Positions 35,664 to 43,604 are shown, numbered from the stretch's first letter. The stretch is 64,000 bases of DNA from Oscillospiraceae bacterium (GCA_009780435.1 WRAB01000008.1:1-64000), one strand, 5' to 3'. Notes: generated by a model not told the origin, from the letters alone. Numbers and translations are program-made.

Positions 35664-36683
35664 CTATATTTTTTCTTCTATGGGTTCGAGATTTGTATGC
35701 AGCACTGAACGCCAACCGCCTTGTGCTATGCAGGCAGCGCATATCAGTTGAAATGCCAAGCCCGCCTCAACCGCATTCAGCCAAAAAGGACTCATGCCAA
35801 ATCCAATCGCAGCGATTCTGTACGTTGTGAGTATTAGAACTACAACCAATCCGTAACCCAGCGCTATTACATTATTTTTCAACAGCTTGCTGGATTGAAT
35901 CGCTGCAAAAATCAATATAATGTTCGTCTCAAATCCGCTTCCTATCGTCAAAGATGCCGCGCCGAGCCTTCTGAGAAAAGCAAACCCCGCTATGCCGGCA
36001 ATGATTGCTACGAGGGCGTATCCAAGCATATCCATCAGTTTTGGGAAAGCCCCTTTCTTTTGTCCGCCCTTGCAGGTCGGGAGCCGCTTTGTGATAGCCA
36101 GTGCAACAAAAGCGATTGCCACTGCAAGTACGAACATGATGAAAAATGGGGCCTGCTGCGCTGTGCCTATTTCAGATACCAATATAGTGGAAAGTCCACC
36201 CGTGAATATAAATGCTACGGCTCTCATCATTGCGGCGGTAACAATAGTGATTACGATTGTTGGGGCGCCGAGAAACGATATGATTGCCCCATTGAACATA
36301 CCATAGAGTAAGCATACCAGAATAGCGCTGAGTATCCCCGCAGATATGCTGCCTAGGTTTGCAGTCCATGCAATAATAACGCTGGACAGCATCATCATTG
36401 TACCCATAGACATGTCCGGGCCTTTCATTCGTGTGGCGACAACAACGCCTGCCGCGATAATGCCCATTGGCCAGAACTGGTGTAATAATAACTGATAAGG
36501 GATATCGCCGACACCTAAGCTAAAACCCAATAATAAGATGAGAGTAGTAACCAAAAATAAGCCCATTACCACGAACCCTAAATAATTTTGAACAAATTTT
36601 GCTCCTCGCGATATCGGGGGCGTGTCTTGCACGGGTGCGCCGTTGTCCAGGTTTTGGCTTTCGTAGGTTTCATATTGCTCCAT
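35664..36683 (-). CDS. Orphan ABC transporter permease, RbsC/BPD_transp_2 family
   Basis: A 339-residue membrane protein with about nine or ten hydrophobic segments. The segments GPDMSMGTMMMLSSVI and LGAPTIVITIVTAAMMRAVA correspond to the ribose/branched-substrate permease family (RbsC, LivH-type fold). A 35-residue soluble N terminus rich in Gln/Asn/Pro precedes the first helix. TTTGGAGGAGCACC is a strong ribosome binding site. Neither ATPase nor binding protein gene lies nearby, which is unusual; it may work with components encoded elsewhere. It is flanked by 23-bp direct repeats. Confidence 0.8.
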   Translation of the reverse strand: MEQYETYESQNLDNGAPVQDTPPISRGAKFVQNYLGFVVMGLFLVTTLILLLGFSLGVGDIPYQLLLHQFWPMGIIAAGVVVATRMKGPDMSMGTMMMLSSVIIAWTANLGSISAGILSAILVCLLYGMFNGAIISFLGAPTIVITIVTAAMMRAVAFIFTGGLSTILVSEIGTAQQAPFFIMFVLAVAIAFVALAITKRLPTCKGGQKKGAFPKLMDMLGYALVAIIAGIAGFAFLRRLGAASLTIGSGFETNIILIFAAIQSSKLLKNNVIALGYGLVVVLILTTYRIAAIGFGMSPFWLNAVEAGLAFQLICAACIAQGGWRSVLHTNLEPIEEKI

Positions 36684-36719
36684 GGTGCTCCTCCAAACTG
36701 CATAGTAATATTTTTGTAT

Positions 36720-36742
36720 ACATGTTTCTGTGAAAATTTTCT
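36720..36742. repeat. 23-bp direct repeat, copy 2 (upstream of the orphan permease)
   Basis: ACATGTTTCTGTGAAAA then TTTTCT, 37 bases upstream of the permease start. Confidence 0.7.
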
Positions 36743-36769
36743 TTTGCCCGGCTTTGAGAGTAACGGCCT

Positions 36770-37318
36770 TTAGCCAAGGGCTTCCAATATGGCGTTCTCA
36801 TAGAGTGTTTCCATGCCTTCGCCAAAGCCGGAGAATGTATCCGTAATGATGCCATCTCCGTTAATAATCACCATATAAGGGATGCCGGGAGATGGATATA
36901 AGCTCCTGTGGATCGTACTGTTTCTATCCAAGCCTATGGGATAAGTAAGACCTCGTTCAGTAACAAAATCTTGTACCCGCTGTGGATCTTCCCCGATATT
37001 GATTCCCACAAAGGTAACACGACCTTCAAAGCGCTCTGATAAGGCCTGCATGGTGGGCATCTTTGCCACGCAGGGGCCGCACCACGTGGCCCAAAAATCA
37101 AGGACGATCACGGTGCCCCTGTGCTCGGATAAAGTAAAGGTTTCTCCTGTCAATAATTGCACAGTAAAGTCCGGCGCCATATCCTCTGCTTCCAACATGT
37201 ATTCTCTGGTAATGTCCCCTCTGTATTCACGATATACACGATATACAAAGACGGCGTTGAAAAGCAGACTGACTACCAGCAGGACTGACAGTATGATGAT
37301 AACGATTTTATTCTTCAT
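36770..37318 (-). CDS. TlpA/ResA-like membrane-anchored thiol-disulfide oxidoreductase
   Basis: A 182-residue thioredoxin-fold protein. A single N-terminal anchor (NKIVIIILSVLLVVSLLFNAV, in part) places the domain outside the membrane. The active site is FWATWCGPC, followed by FVGINIGEDP and a cis-Pro region GIPYMVIIN. Family members reduce extracytoplasmic disulfides, for example in cytochrome maturation or redox defence. The ATG at 37318 (AAAGGAT upstream) overlaps the 4Fe-4S protein by 11 bases; a longer frame from 37468 is a shadow. The gene set CD1871A / 4Fe-4S membrane protein / TlpA is recurrent in Clostridia, so electrons probably flow from the membrane ferredoxin to this thioredoxin. 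Confidence 0.9.
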   Translation of the reverse strand: MKNKIVIIILSVLLVVSLLFNAVFVYRVYREYRGDITREYMLEAEDMAPDFTVQLLTGETFTLSEHRGTVIVLDFWATWCGPCVAKMPTMQALSERFEGRVTFVGINIGEDPQRVQDFVTERGLTYPIGLDRNSTIHRSLYPSPGIPYMVIINGDGIITDTFSGFGEGMETLYENAILEALG

Positions 37319-38147
37319 TTTTTGTATCCTTTCTCTTATACACGATGGCTTTATGCGGACACAGGGGAAGGCAATCCCCGCAGCGGATACACTCTCGGTC
37401 ATTGATCTGATGCACGTCCAACTTGCATGAATTGACACAGGCACGGCACCCCGTACAGCGATGGGCATTTACTTTTATGCCGAACAGGGCATATTTGTTG
37501 AACAGGGAATAAATCGCCCCCAGAGGACAGAGAAAGCGGCAAAAGGGGCGGAAGAGAAAGATACTGGTCAGCAGGATGATCCCAAGCCAGACCAGCCGCC
37601 ACTGAAACAGTGCGCCCACAATCGCCCGCAAACTCTCATTGGCTAAAACCAGCGGGATGCCAGCTTGCAGCGTACCCATGGGGCAGAGGTATTTGCAAAA
37701 GGCAGGGGTGCTCACCCCGTTGACCCGCAGAAAATGCAGGGGGAGATATACCACAAAGATGAAGAGGACGATGTACTTGCACAGGGACAGCCAGCGTGTC
37801 ACGGTGCTTTTTCGCAATTTGGGCGATGGGATTTTATGCAGCAAATCTTGTGCCAGCCCAAAGGGGCAGAGAAACGCACAAATCGCCCGACCCAATAAGA
37901 CACCAAATAAGACTAAGACCCCCACAATATAGAGAGGCAGTTTGGTTCTGATATCGCCCAAGGCCGTTTGAAAACTGCCCAGGGGACAGGCGGCGATGGC
38001 CCCAGGGCAGGAGTGGCAATTGAGCCCCGGTACGCACAGGCCTTTTAAACTGCCCGTGTATATGGTCCCCCGCACAAAGCCCGCAAGGTTGGCATTATAC
38101 AAAAGGGCGGATAGGAGTTGAACATATCTGCGCCTACCCAATTCCAA
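37308..38147 (-). CDS. Membrane 4Fe-4S protein, NapH/CcoG-like
   Basis: A 279-residue protein with four or five transmembrane helices and two sets of cysteine motifs: membrane-proximal CAFLCPFGLAQD and CRFLCPLGAI (NapH-type), an N-terminal CHSCPGAIAACPLG, and a C-terminal bacterial ferredoxin pair CTGCRACVNSCKLDV and CIRCGDCLPLCPHKA for two [4Fe-4S] clusters. It probably carries electrons across or along the membrane to the TlpA-like protein encoded downstream. Start is TTG at 38147 with GGAG close upstream, overlapping the CD1871A gene by 14 bases. Confidence 0.88.
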   Translation of the reverse strand: MELGRRRYVQLLSALLYNANLAGFVRGTIYTGSLKGLCVPGLNCHSCPGAIAACPLGSFQTALGDIRTKLPLYIVGVLVLFGVLLGRAICAFLCPFGLAQDLLHKIPSPKLRKSTVTRWLSLCKYIVLFIFVVYLPLHFLRVNGVSTPAFCKYLCPMGTLQAGIPLVLANESLRAIVGALFQWRLVWLGIILLTSIFLFRPFCRFLCPLGAIYSLFNKYALFGIKVNAHRCTGCRACVNSCKLDVHQINDRECIRCGDCLPLCPHKAIVYKRKDTKNEE

Positions 38148-38271
38148 TACACTCCAGACATATGACGGCGGCCCTCTGCAAAGTATCCTGATAGCCGCCC
38201 TGGGCGATTCCGATTATGATACACAATACTGCCAGTGCGAGCAAGGCATAGCTGGCGATTCTCTTTTTCAT
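38134..38271 (-). CDS. CD1871A-family CXXC small membrane protein
   Basis: A 45-residue peptide, MKKRIASYALLALAVLCIII (in part) then GIAQGGYQDTLQRAAVICLECIGIG. One transmembrane helix and a terminal CLEC motif are the signature of the CD1871A family, which is found next to 4Fe-4S membrane proteins and TlpA-like thioredoxins. The Cys pair may relay electrons or form the substrate disulfide. The ATG at 38271 is used since the longer frame adds residues without family support. It leads the three-gene operon. Confidence 0.8.
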   Translation of the reverse strand: MKKRIASYALLALAVLCIIIGIAQGGYQDTLQRAAVICLECIGIG

Positions 38272-38456
38272 AAACACATCGATGCTCCCTACAGCTACAA
38301 GATAAATTCGGTGGGCCACGCAGGTCAAAACGAGCCATTATGACAAATTCCTGTCCTGTGATTCAGTATATCAGAGAAGTCCAAACGTGTAAAACTATTT
38401 CATCCAGTTTGACGTAGAGCGGAACAGATATCAGACTATTTTTGTATTGACATACC

Positions 38457-38485
38457 TTGCTAAAATGTGTCGATTGAGATATAAT
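38457..38485 (+). promoter_or_regulatory. Promoter of the toxin-like mRNA
   Basis: TTGCTA (38457-38462), 17 bases, TATAAT (38480-38485). Confidence 0.7.
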
Positions 38486-38517
38486 TTTAGCGTGGAATTG
38501 CCGTTAGGCGGATTCGG

Positions 38518-38539
38518 TCACTCTCTGAAAAGGGAGTGA
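38518..38539 (+). promoter_or_regulatory. Hairpin that sequesters the Shine-Dalgarno of the toxin-like gene
   Basis: TCACTCTCT and AGGGAGTGA pair over nine bases around a GAAA tetraloop; the ribosome binding site AGGGAG is entirely inside the stem. Confidence 0.7.
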
Positions 38540-38543
38540 TGCG

Positions 38544-38630
38544 ATGCAATACGTTACATACGACACATTATTTGTCATTGCGACGTTTGTAATAGCACTT
38601 GTTGCCATGTTGAAAAAACGCGGTAAATAG
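38544..38630 (+). CDS. 28-residue holin-like type I toxin candidate
   Basis: The peptide begins MQYVTYDTLFVIATFVIALV and ends AMLKKRGK: one hydrophobic helix and a short basic tail, the architecture of the putative holin-like toxins of type I toxin-antitoxin systems (Fst/TxpA/BsrG group). Its Shine-Dalgarno is buried in a stem, a strong TATAAT promoter precedes it, a hairpin follows the stop codon, and an opposing promoter with TTGACA/TATAAT faces it from 38757. Such toxins insert in the membrane and are silenced by a convergent antisense RNA. Toxicity is not proven; a membrane regulator is the alternative. Confidence 0.7.
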   Translation: MQYVTYDTLFVIATFVIALVAMLKKRGK

Positions 38631-38633
38631 GGC

Positions 38634-38665
38634 GAGACGCCATAGTTTTTAAGCTACGGCGTCTC
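38634..38665. terminator. Shared hairpin between toxin-like mRNA and convergent RNA
   Basis: GAGACGCCATAG and CTACGGCGTCTC arms with one mismatch, placed four bases after the toxin stop; usable in both directions although U-runs are weak. Confidence 0.6.
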
Positions 38666-38722
38666 AATTCGTCATGTTAGGATCGAGCCGCCATGCGAAT
38701 AACGGCAATTCCCTCTTTATTG
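38634..38722 (-). ncRNA. Putative convergent antitoxin RNA
   Basis: Inferred transcript from the opposing promoter, running to the shared hairpin. It contains no frame. Its 5' part carries GGAATTGCCGTTA (minus strand of 38700-38712), which also occurs at the 5' end of the toxin-like mRNA (38494-38506). Confidence 0.55.
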
Positions 38723-38727
38723 ATATA

Positions 38728-38757
38728 ATTATATCACATGCGCTTGCGGACTGTCAA
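38728..38757 (-). promoter_or_regulatory. Promoter of the convergent RNA
   Basis: On the minus strand TTGACA (38752-38757), 18 bases, TATAAT (38728-38733). Confidence 0.75.
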
Positions 38758-38858
38758 TCATGCTAATCGTTTTTTCGTCTTGAAAATTTTCTTTTATTTT
38801 CCGCCCGAATATGTTAAAATACAGACAAAGTTCAATTTATATGAGGAGGAAAATTACT

Positions 38859-39794
38859 ATGCCACTTGTCACGTCAAAAGAAATGATGGAAAAAGCCTAT
38901 GCGGGCGGATATGCCATTGGGGCGTTTAACGTCAACAATATGGAGATCGTCCAGGGGATTACCGAGGCGGCGAAAGAGCTCAACTCACCGATTATTTTGC
39001 AAGTATCCGCCGGCGCGAGAAAATATGCCAACCACACGTATCTGATGAAACTGGTGGAGGCCGCTCTGGAGGAGACAGAGTTACCCATCGCCCTGCACTT
39101 AGATCACGGCGACACCTTTGAGCTCTGTAAGAGCTGTATTGACGGCGGCTTCACCTCTGTTATGATTGACGGCAGCCACCACAGCTTTGAAGATAACATC
39201 AAGTTGACCCGTCAGGTGGTGGAATACGCCCACGCCCGTGGCGTGGTTGTGGAAGGCGAACTGGGCCGTCTGGCAGGCGTAGAAGATGACGTCAACGTCT
39301 CTGAGGAGGACGCCACCTACACCCGCCCCGAAGAAGTGGAAGAGTTTGTGGAAAAAACAGGCGTGGATTCTCTCGCCATCGCCATCGGTACCAGCCACGG
39401 GGCGTTTAAATTCAAGCCGGGCCAAAAACCCCAACTCCGCTTTGATATTTTAGAAGAGATCTCCCGCCGTGTACCCGGATTCCCCATCGTGCTCCACGGC
39501 GCATCCTCCGTCGTGCCAGAGTATGTGAAAATGATCAACGAAAACGGCGGCGCCATGGATGATGCCATTGGCATCCCCGAGGACATGCTCCGCAAAGCCG
39601 CAGGGATGGCCGTCTGCAAGATCAATATTGACTCGGACCTCCGTCTGGCCATGACCGGCACCATCCGCCAGTATTTCACACAGTACCCCGCTCACTTTGA
39701 CCCCCGCCAATATCTCGGCCCCGGCAGAGCAAGTGTCAAGCAAGTCGTCGCCCATAAGATCAAGCATGTACTGGGCAGCGAGGGGAAGGCGTAA
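38859..39794 (+). CDS. fba: Fructose-bisphosphate aldolase, class II
   Basis: A 311-residue zinc aldolase of glycolysis and gluconeogenesis. Visible are the zinc/catalytic region LHLDHGDTFELCK (His and Asp), SVMIDGSHHSFEDN, the zinc Glu/His region VEGELGRLAGVEDDV, IGTSHGAFKF and LHGASSVVP, then KINIDSDLR for phosphate binding. The ATG at 38859 follows GAGGAGGAAAATTACT; 16 upstream codons are in the leader. It has its own terminator. Together with the PPi-PFK 3 kb away it covers two consecutive glycolytic steps. Confidence 0.96.
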   Translation: MPLVTSKEMMEKAYAGGYAIGAFNVNNMEIVQGITEAAKELNSPIILQVSAGARKYANHTYLMKLVEAALEETELPIALHLDHGDTFELCKSCIDGGFTSVMIDGSHHSFEDNIKLTRQVVEYAHARGVVVEGELGRLAGVEDDVNVSEEDATYTRPEEVEEFVEKTGVDSLAIAIGTSHGAFKFKPGQKPQLRFDILEEISRRVPGFPIVLHGASSVVPEYVKMINENGGAMDDAIGIPEDMLRKAAGMAVCKINIDSDLRLAMTGTIRQYFTQYPAHFDPRQYLGPGRASVKQVVAHKIKHVLGSEGKA

Positions 39795-39814
39795 AAAGCG
39801 AATTTGCACAATGA

Positions 39815-39846
39815 AAAATGTTAGTCCCAAAGGGACTAACATTTTT
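39815..39846 (+). terminator. Terminator of fba
   Basis: AAAATGTTAGTCCC and GGGACTAACATTTTTT with an AAA loop. Confidence 0.92.
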
Positions 39847-39884
39847 TGTTTTTGTATGCGTATTACCTGCTGCGCCCGAAGACA

Positions 39885-40718
39885 TCACCCGTGAAACAGA
39901 GTAATGAGAGTCACCTCCGGTCTGGCGAACACTCTGGGATAATACTCGCCAACGCCGCGACAGACGTAGACGGGCGTACCGTCGCGGGATTCGGCCCAGC
40001 CCGCCCGGAATCTCGTTCCGTAATCGGAGATGACACCGGAATCCAGGCCAATGGACCACCGTCCGAAGAAGTTGAACTGCCCGCCGTGGGTGTGGCCGCT
40101 TAGAATCAAATCGACCCCCGTCGTATCTTGCTCCATAGAGACGTCCGGGTTGTGGGACAGGAGGAGCACGAAGCTATCCGCCCCGGCCCCCTCTATGGCT
40201 ACAGCGACACTGGGATTGCGGTTCCACAAATCCTCCACCCCCGCCAAGTAGAAGCCGTCTCGCACATAGAGACCGCTGTTGGACAACGGCGTGATCCCGC
40301 GGGCCTCCATTGCCGGGAATAGGGTTTGATACTTGTCGTGATTGCCCTCGATGCCGAAAATGCCGTCATTGGTTGTAATCTGGGATAACAGCGCCATTGT
40401 GGTATCCAGGTCGTCGCTGTCAAACGTAAAATCGCCGCCGAGGAGCAGCAAGTCGACCTGTCTTTGGTTTATTTCATCTACAATTGCCTCCAAACGCCCC
40501 TCGAACTCGAGGTGAACGTCCGTAACAAACGCGATGTGATAGCCGTCCATCTCGATAGGGATATTGGGGGAGGAAAAAGATATTTCATTATACTGCACCA
40601 TCCGATCCAGAGTAATTGCGTGGACAAAATGGATCAGAAAAACCAGTATGAAAATCGCAATCAAGGTCCTTTTGACGATTTTTCGCGTACTCCGTTTCGC
40701 ACGCGTTTCACTGGTCAT
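39885..40718 (-). CDS. Membrane-anchored calcineurin-type metallophosphoesterase (YkuE/YaeI-like)
   Basis: A 277-residue protein with one N-terminal anchor helix (LIAIFILVFLIHFVHAI). The metallophosphoesterase motifs are TDVHLEF (metal Asp/His), GGDFTFDSDD, EGNHDKYQ, LLSHNPDV and SGHTHGGQ in order. Relatives such as YkuE remove UDP from UDP-2,3-diacylglucosamine-like lipids or act at the envelope. The ATG at 40718 with GGGGAGG six bases upstream overlaps the PAP2 gene by 11 bases, so two envelope phosphatases are co-expressed. The substrate is inferred to be a lipid or cell-wall phosphate. Confidence 0.88.
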   Translation of the reverse strand: MTSETRAKRSTRKIVKRTLIAIFILVFLIHFVHAITLDRMVQYNEISFSSPNIPIEMDGYHIAFVTDVHLEFEGRLEAIVDEINQRQVDLLLLGGDFTFDSDDLDTTMALLSQITTNDGIFGIEGNHDKYQTLFPAMEARGITPLSNSGLYVRDGFYLAGVEDLWNRNPSVAVAIEGAGADSFVLLLSHNPDVSMEQDTTGVDLILSGHTHGGQFNFFGRWSIGLDSGVISDYGTRFRAGWAESRDGTPVYVCRGVGEYYPRVFARPEVTLITLFHG

Positions 40719-41361
40719 AGTGCACCTCCCCTTCACGGGCGGCCTTTTGGCGTATATGCCTCTCGATTAGGATCGCCGCGCAGAGTACAACGCCCCCCGC
40801 CAGATAGCCGCCGAGCACATCCGTTACCGTATGGACGCCCAAATAGACCCGGCTCAGCCCCACCAGGAGAATAGAGAGCACCGCAAACGCGGTAAAACCG
40901 ATTTTCAGCGGCCTACTTTTTGAATAGCGCAGGATCATAATCGCACATATGCCGAAAAAGACCATCGCATTCATAGCGTGTCCGCTGGGGTAGCCGAAGC
41001 CGCCGGGATCAATCAACTGATTGACGTTGGGCCGCTCAATAGCAAAGATATTTTTCAGTATAATCGGGCCCAAAAGCGCGGAGACAGGCAGGGTGATGGC
41101 CATGGGAAGGCCAGCTTTCATCCTCGTGCGTGGAAGGAGCAACAGCAGGAGGATAATCGGCGTATAGGTATACCAGTGGGTGAGATTGCCGATCCATGTG
41201 GCCATGGTTGTCAAGGTCGGATGAATCTGTCCCGCAACATGGGTATAGAGGGTGTGATTGAAGGTTTGGAGCGCCGTGTGTTCCGTTACGACGAAGACTG
41301 TCAAGACAATAAAAAGCGAGAGTGCCGTTAGCAATATGGAAACGATTATTTTGGATTTCAT
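40708..41361 (-). CDS. PAP2-family membrane phosphatase
   Basis: A 217-residue protein with six predicted transmembrane helices. The three phosphatase motifs are KNIFAIERPN, YPSGHAM and SRVYLGVHTVTDVLGG. Such enzymes dephosphorylate undecaprenyl pyrophosphate or phosphatidic acid / phosphatidylglycerol phosphate outside the membrane. GGGAGGGAAACAAC precedes the ATG. It is first in a two-gene unit with the metallophosphoesterase and divergent from the potassium transporter genes. Which lipid is used is unknown. Confidence 0.9.
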   Translation of the reverse strand: MKSKIIVSILLTALSLFIVLTVFVVTEHTALQTFNHTLYTHVAGQIHPTLTTMATWIGNLTHWYTYTPIILLLLLLPRTRMKAGLPMAITLPVSALLGPIILKNIFAIERPNVNQLIDPGGFGYPSGHAMNAMVFFGICAIMILRYSKSRPLKIGFTAFAVLSILLVGLSRVYLGVHTVTDVLGGYLAGGVVLCAAILIERHIRQKAAREGEVHYDQ

Positions 41362-41417
41362 GTTGTTTCCCTCCCATTGTGTCAGACAGGGTCATGTAAA
41401 ATGACCATCCTATGGTT

Positions 41418-41446
41418 ATTTTACCATATTCTTCACCAGTTGTCCA
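41418..41446 (-). promoter_or_regulatory. Promoter of the PAP2-phosphoesterase operon
   Basis: On the minus strand TGGACA (41441-41446), 17 bases, TAAAAT (41418-41423); a GGTCAT/ATGACC stem follows in the leader. Confidence 0.6.
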
Positions 41447-41463
41447 CTCCCGCCTGTCTCCGC

Positions 41464-41492
41464 TTGCCTTTTCTCGGCCACAGGAGTATACT
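41464..41492 (+). promoter_or_regulatory. Promoter of the potassium uptake genes
   Basis: TTGCCT (41464-41469), 17 bases, TATACT (41487-41492), 29 bases before the start codon. Confidence 0.7.
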
Positions 41493-41521
41493 AGGTCTAC
41501 CAGTTGAAACGGAGCGATCAG

Positions 41522-42895
41522 ATGAGACGCAATCAAATTCTAAACTGGGGCAACGGTAAAATCAGACGCCTGCCTCCGGCACAGCTTATTATATTGGGCT
41601 TTCTCGCCATTATCTTGGCGGGGACGATGCTGTTGACCTTGCCCATCGCCTCCAGAACCCACGGGGCGACCGACCTGTTTACAGCACTCTTCACAGCGGT
41701 CTCTGCTATCAGCGTCGCAGGGCTGACTCTGGTGGATACGTATGCCTATTGGACATTTTTTGGTCAGGCTGTAATCCTGCTCCTAATTCAGATCGGCGGC
41801 CTGGGGTTTATGACCATCGTCTCCATCTTCTACTTTCTCCTGCACAAGCGCATGGGCCTCAGGGAGCGGCTTGTGATTATGGAGAGCATGAATCTGGACG
41901 AGATGGCAGGAGTCGTGGCCCTGGTACGCCGTGTGCTGATCGCCACCCTGCTCTTCGAATTCGTGGGCGCTGTCGTGTTGTCGATCCACTTTATCCCGGA
42001 GTTTGGCTGGGGCGGTGGGATCTGGCGAGGCGTATTTTTGGCCGTGTCGGCCTTTTGCAACGCGGGATTTCACATTATGGGGAACCACGATATCTTCTCC
42101 GGTGTGGTCAGTTATTCCCAGAGTCCCGTTCTCTTGCTCACCATGGGCATTTTGATCGTCGTGGGCTCCACGGGCTTTTTCGTGTGGCAGGATATCTTTA
42201 CCCGGCGGCGGTGGCGCAAACTCCATGTCCACTCGAAACTGGTGGTGATTATCACAGCGGTGCTCATCGGCTTGGGGATGCTGATGTTTTTGGGTTTAGA
42301 GAGTTCCAATCCCAACAGTATCGGGCGTTTATCCGGGCCAGAGCGGGTACTGGTCTCTTTCTTCCAATCCATCAGCACGAGAACGGCAGGGTTTGATGTC
42401 ATCGGCCAGTTTACCCTTGCGGAAGACACGAAGATACTCTCTATTATCTTCATGTTCATCGGCGGTTCCAGCGGTTCTGCCGCCGGGGGGGTGAAGACAG
42501 TGACCATCGGGATTTTGGTGCTCTCTGTGATCGCGGTCATGCGGGGCAAGCACGACCTGGTGATTTTTGAGCGAAAAATTGCCCCGACGCAAATTATCAA
42601 CGCCGCGACCCTGGTGTTTATCGCCATGCTCCTCGCTCTGATCGGCGGGATTTTACTCTCTCGAACCGATGGAGTGGAACTCATTGACGCCCTGTATGAG
42701 ACCGTCTCCGCCTACGGTACGGCGGGGATGACAGTGGGGGTCTTGGAGGCTGTGGGCAGATTAGAAAAGACTCTGCTCATGCTCTATATGTTCTTCGGAA
42801 AGATTGGCGTAATGAGCTTAAGCATCGCCTTCATGATGAAGGGTCCAAAGGAGAGCGGTTTAACATATCCATCGGAGCATGTGATTATTGGTTAG
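41522..42895 (+). CDS. ktrB: Potassium uptake channel subunit, TrkH/KtrB family
   Basis: A 457-residue membrane protein made of four M1-P-M2 repeats. Selectivity-filter-like turns appear as SAISVAGLTL, SAFCNAGFHIMG, STRTAGFDVIG and SAYGTAGMTVGV, with the conserved glycine that coordinates K+. The sequence FIGGSSGSAAGGVKTVTIG is the gating region after the third repeat. The ATG at 41522 follows CGGAGCGATCAG. The regulatory NAD/nucleotide-binding subunit is encoded 13 bases downstream. KtrB (Na+-dependent) fits better than TrkH by size and by Firmicutes origin, but the choice is inference. Confidence 0.92.
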   Translation: MRRNQILNWGNGKIRRLPPAQLIILGFLAIILAGTMLLTLPIASRTHGATDLFTALFTAVSAISVAGLTLVDTYAYWTFFGQAVILLLIQIGGLGFMTIVSIFYFLLHKRMGLRERLVIMESMNLDEMAGVVALVRRVLIATLLFEFVGAVVLSIHFIPEFGWGGGIWRGVFLAVSAFCNAGFHIMGNHDIFSGVVSYSQSPVLLLTMGILIVVGSTGFFVWQDIFTRRRWRKLHVHSKLVVIITAVLIGLGMLMFLGLESSNPNSIGRLSGPERVLVSFFQSISTRTAGFDVIGQFTLAEDTKILSIIFMFIGGSSGSAAGGVKTVTIGILVLSVIAVMRGKHDLVIFERKIAPTQIINAATLVFIAMLLALIGGILLSRTDGVELIDALYETVSAYGTAGMTVGVLEAVGRLEKTLLMLYMFFGKIGVMSLSIAFMMKGPKESGLTYPSEHVIIG

Positions 42896-42908
42896 GAGGA
42901 ATTGTCTC

Positions 42909-43562
42909 ATGAAATCGTTTATTGTCATCGGATTGGGGCGCTTTGGTGAGGCCACGGCACGAAAGCTCACAGAGTTGGGCCATGAGGTGCTGGCCGTGGA
43001 CCGGGATGAGCACAATGTACAGAATATAACCGGTGTCGTGACCCACGCCATTATTGCAGATGCCACAGAGGAGCGTAATCTCAAAGCCCTGGGGGTCAAA
43101 AACTACGACTGCGCCATTGTGGCCATCGGTGCGGACTTTGGCGACAGCATCCTCGTCGCCCTGGGATTGAAGGAACTGGGCGTACAGCGGATCATCTGCA
43201 AGGCCCGGGACAAACAACACAAAAAAATATTGGAAAAAATCGGCGTGGACCGGGTCATTATCCCGGAATTGGATGCCGGAATCAAACTGGCCATCCAGGC
43301 GGCGGATTTGAACTTGATCGATTATCTGGAACTGGGCGACGCCTACGGTATATCGGAAATGTATGTACCCAACAGTTGGCTGGAGAAAGACATCCAAGAG
43401 ATCAATATCCGCCAGAAATACGGCTGTATTGTCGTGGCCATCAAAAAGGCCGAAAACGAGGTGGTCAAAGCGCCCGGCCCCGAATACGCCTTCGTAGAAG
43501 ATGACATCGTGGTGCTCTTGGGCGAAAATGAGGATTTGAACGCGCTGACGCGTTTGGACTGA
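42909..43562 (+). CDS. ktrA: Potassium uptake regulatory subunit, KtrA/TrkA family
   Basis: A 217-residue cytosolic RCK protein. The N-terminal Rossmann nucleotide-binding motif is IGLGRFGEATARKL, followed by ADATEERNLKALGV and the C-terminal TrkA-C domain (about residues 135-215). It forms an octameric ring that gates the KtrB channel in response to ATP/ADP, NAD and c-di-AMP in relatives. GGAGGAATTGTCTC precedes the ATG at 42909. A hairpin follows the stop. Confidence 0.93.
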   Translation: MKSFIVIGLGRFGEATARKLTELGHEVLAVDRDEHNVQNITGVVTHAIIADATEERNLKALGVKNYDCAIVAIGADFGDSILVALGLKELGVQRIICKARDKQHKKILEKIGVDRVIIPELDAGIKLAIQAADLNLIDYLELGDAYGISEMYVPNSWLEKDIQEINIRQKYGCIVVAIKKAENEVVKAPGPEYAFVEDDIVVLLGENEDLNALTRLD

Positions 43563-43573
43563 TTCACTTTTCT

Positions 43574-43604
43574 GTGTTTCCCCCGCCTGCAGCGGGGGAA
43601 ACAC
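43574..43604 (+). terminator. Hairpin after ktrA (repeat family C)
   Basis: GTGTTTCCCCCGC and GCGGGGGAAACAC arms around a five-base loop. Related hairpins are at 48414 (atp operon) and within 55562-55624. No U-run; the rest of 43605-43716 shows nothing. Confidence 0.6.

Noticed and set aside
38544..38630. The 28-codon peptide as a leader peptide of fba
   Set aside because: It has its own hairpin after the stop, more than 200 bases separate it from fba, and no run of specific codons or attenuator precedes fba.
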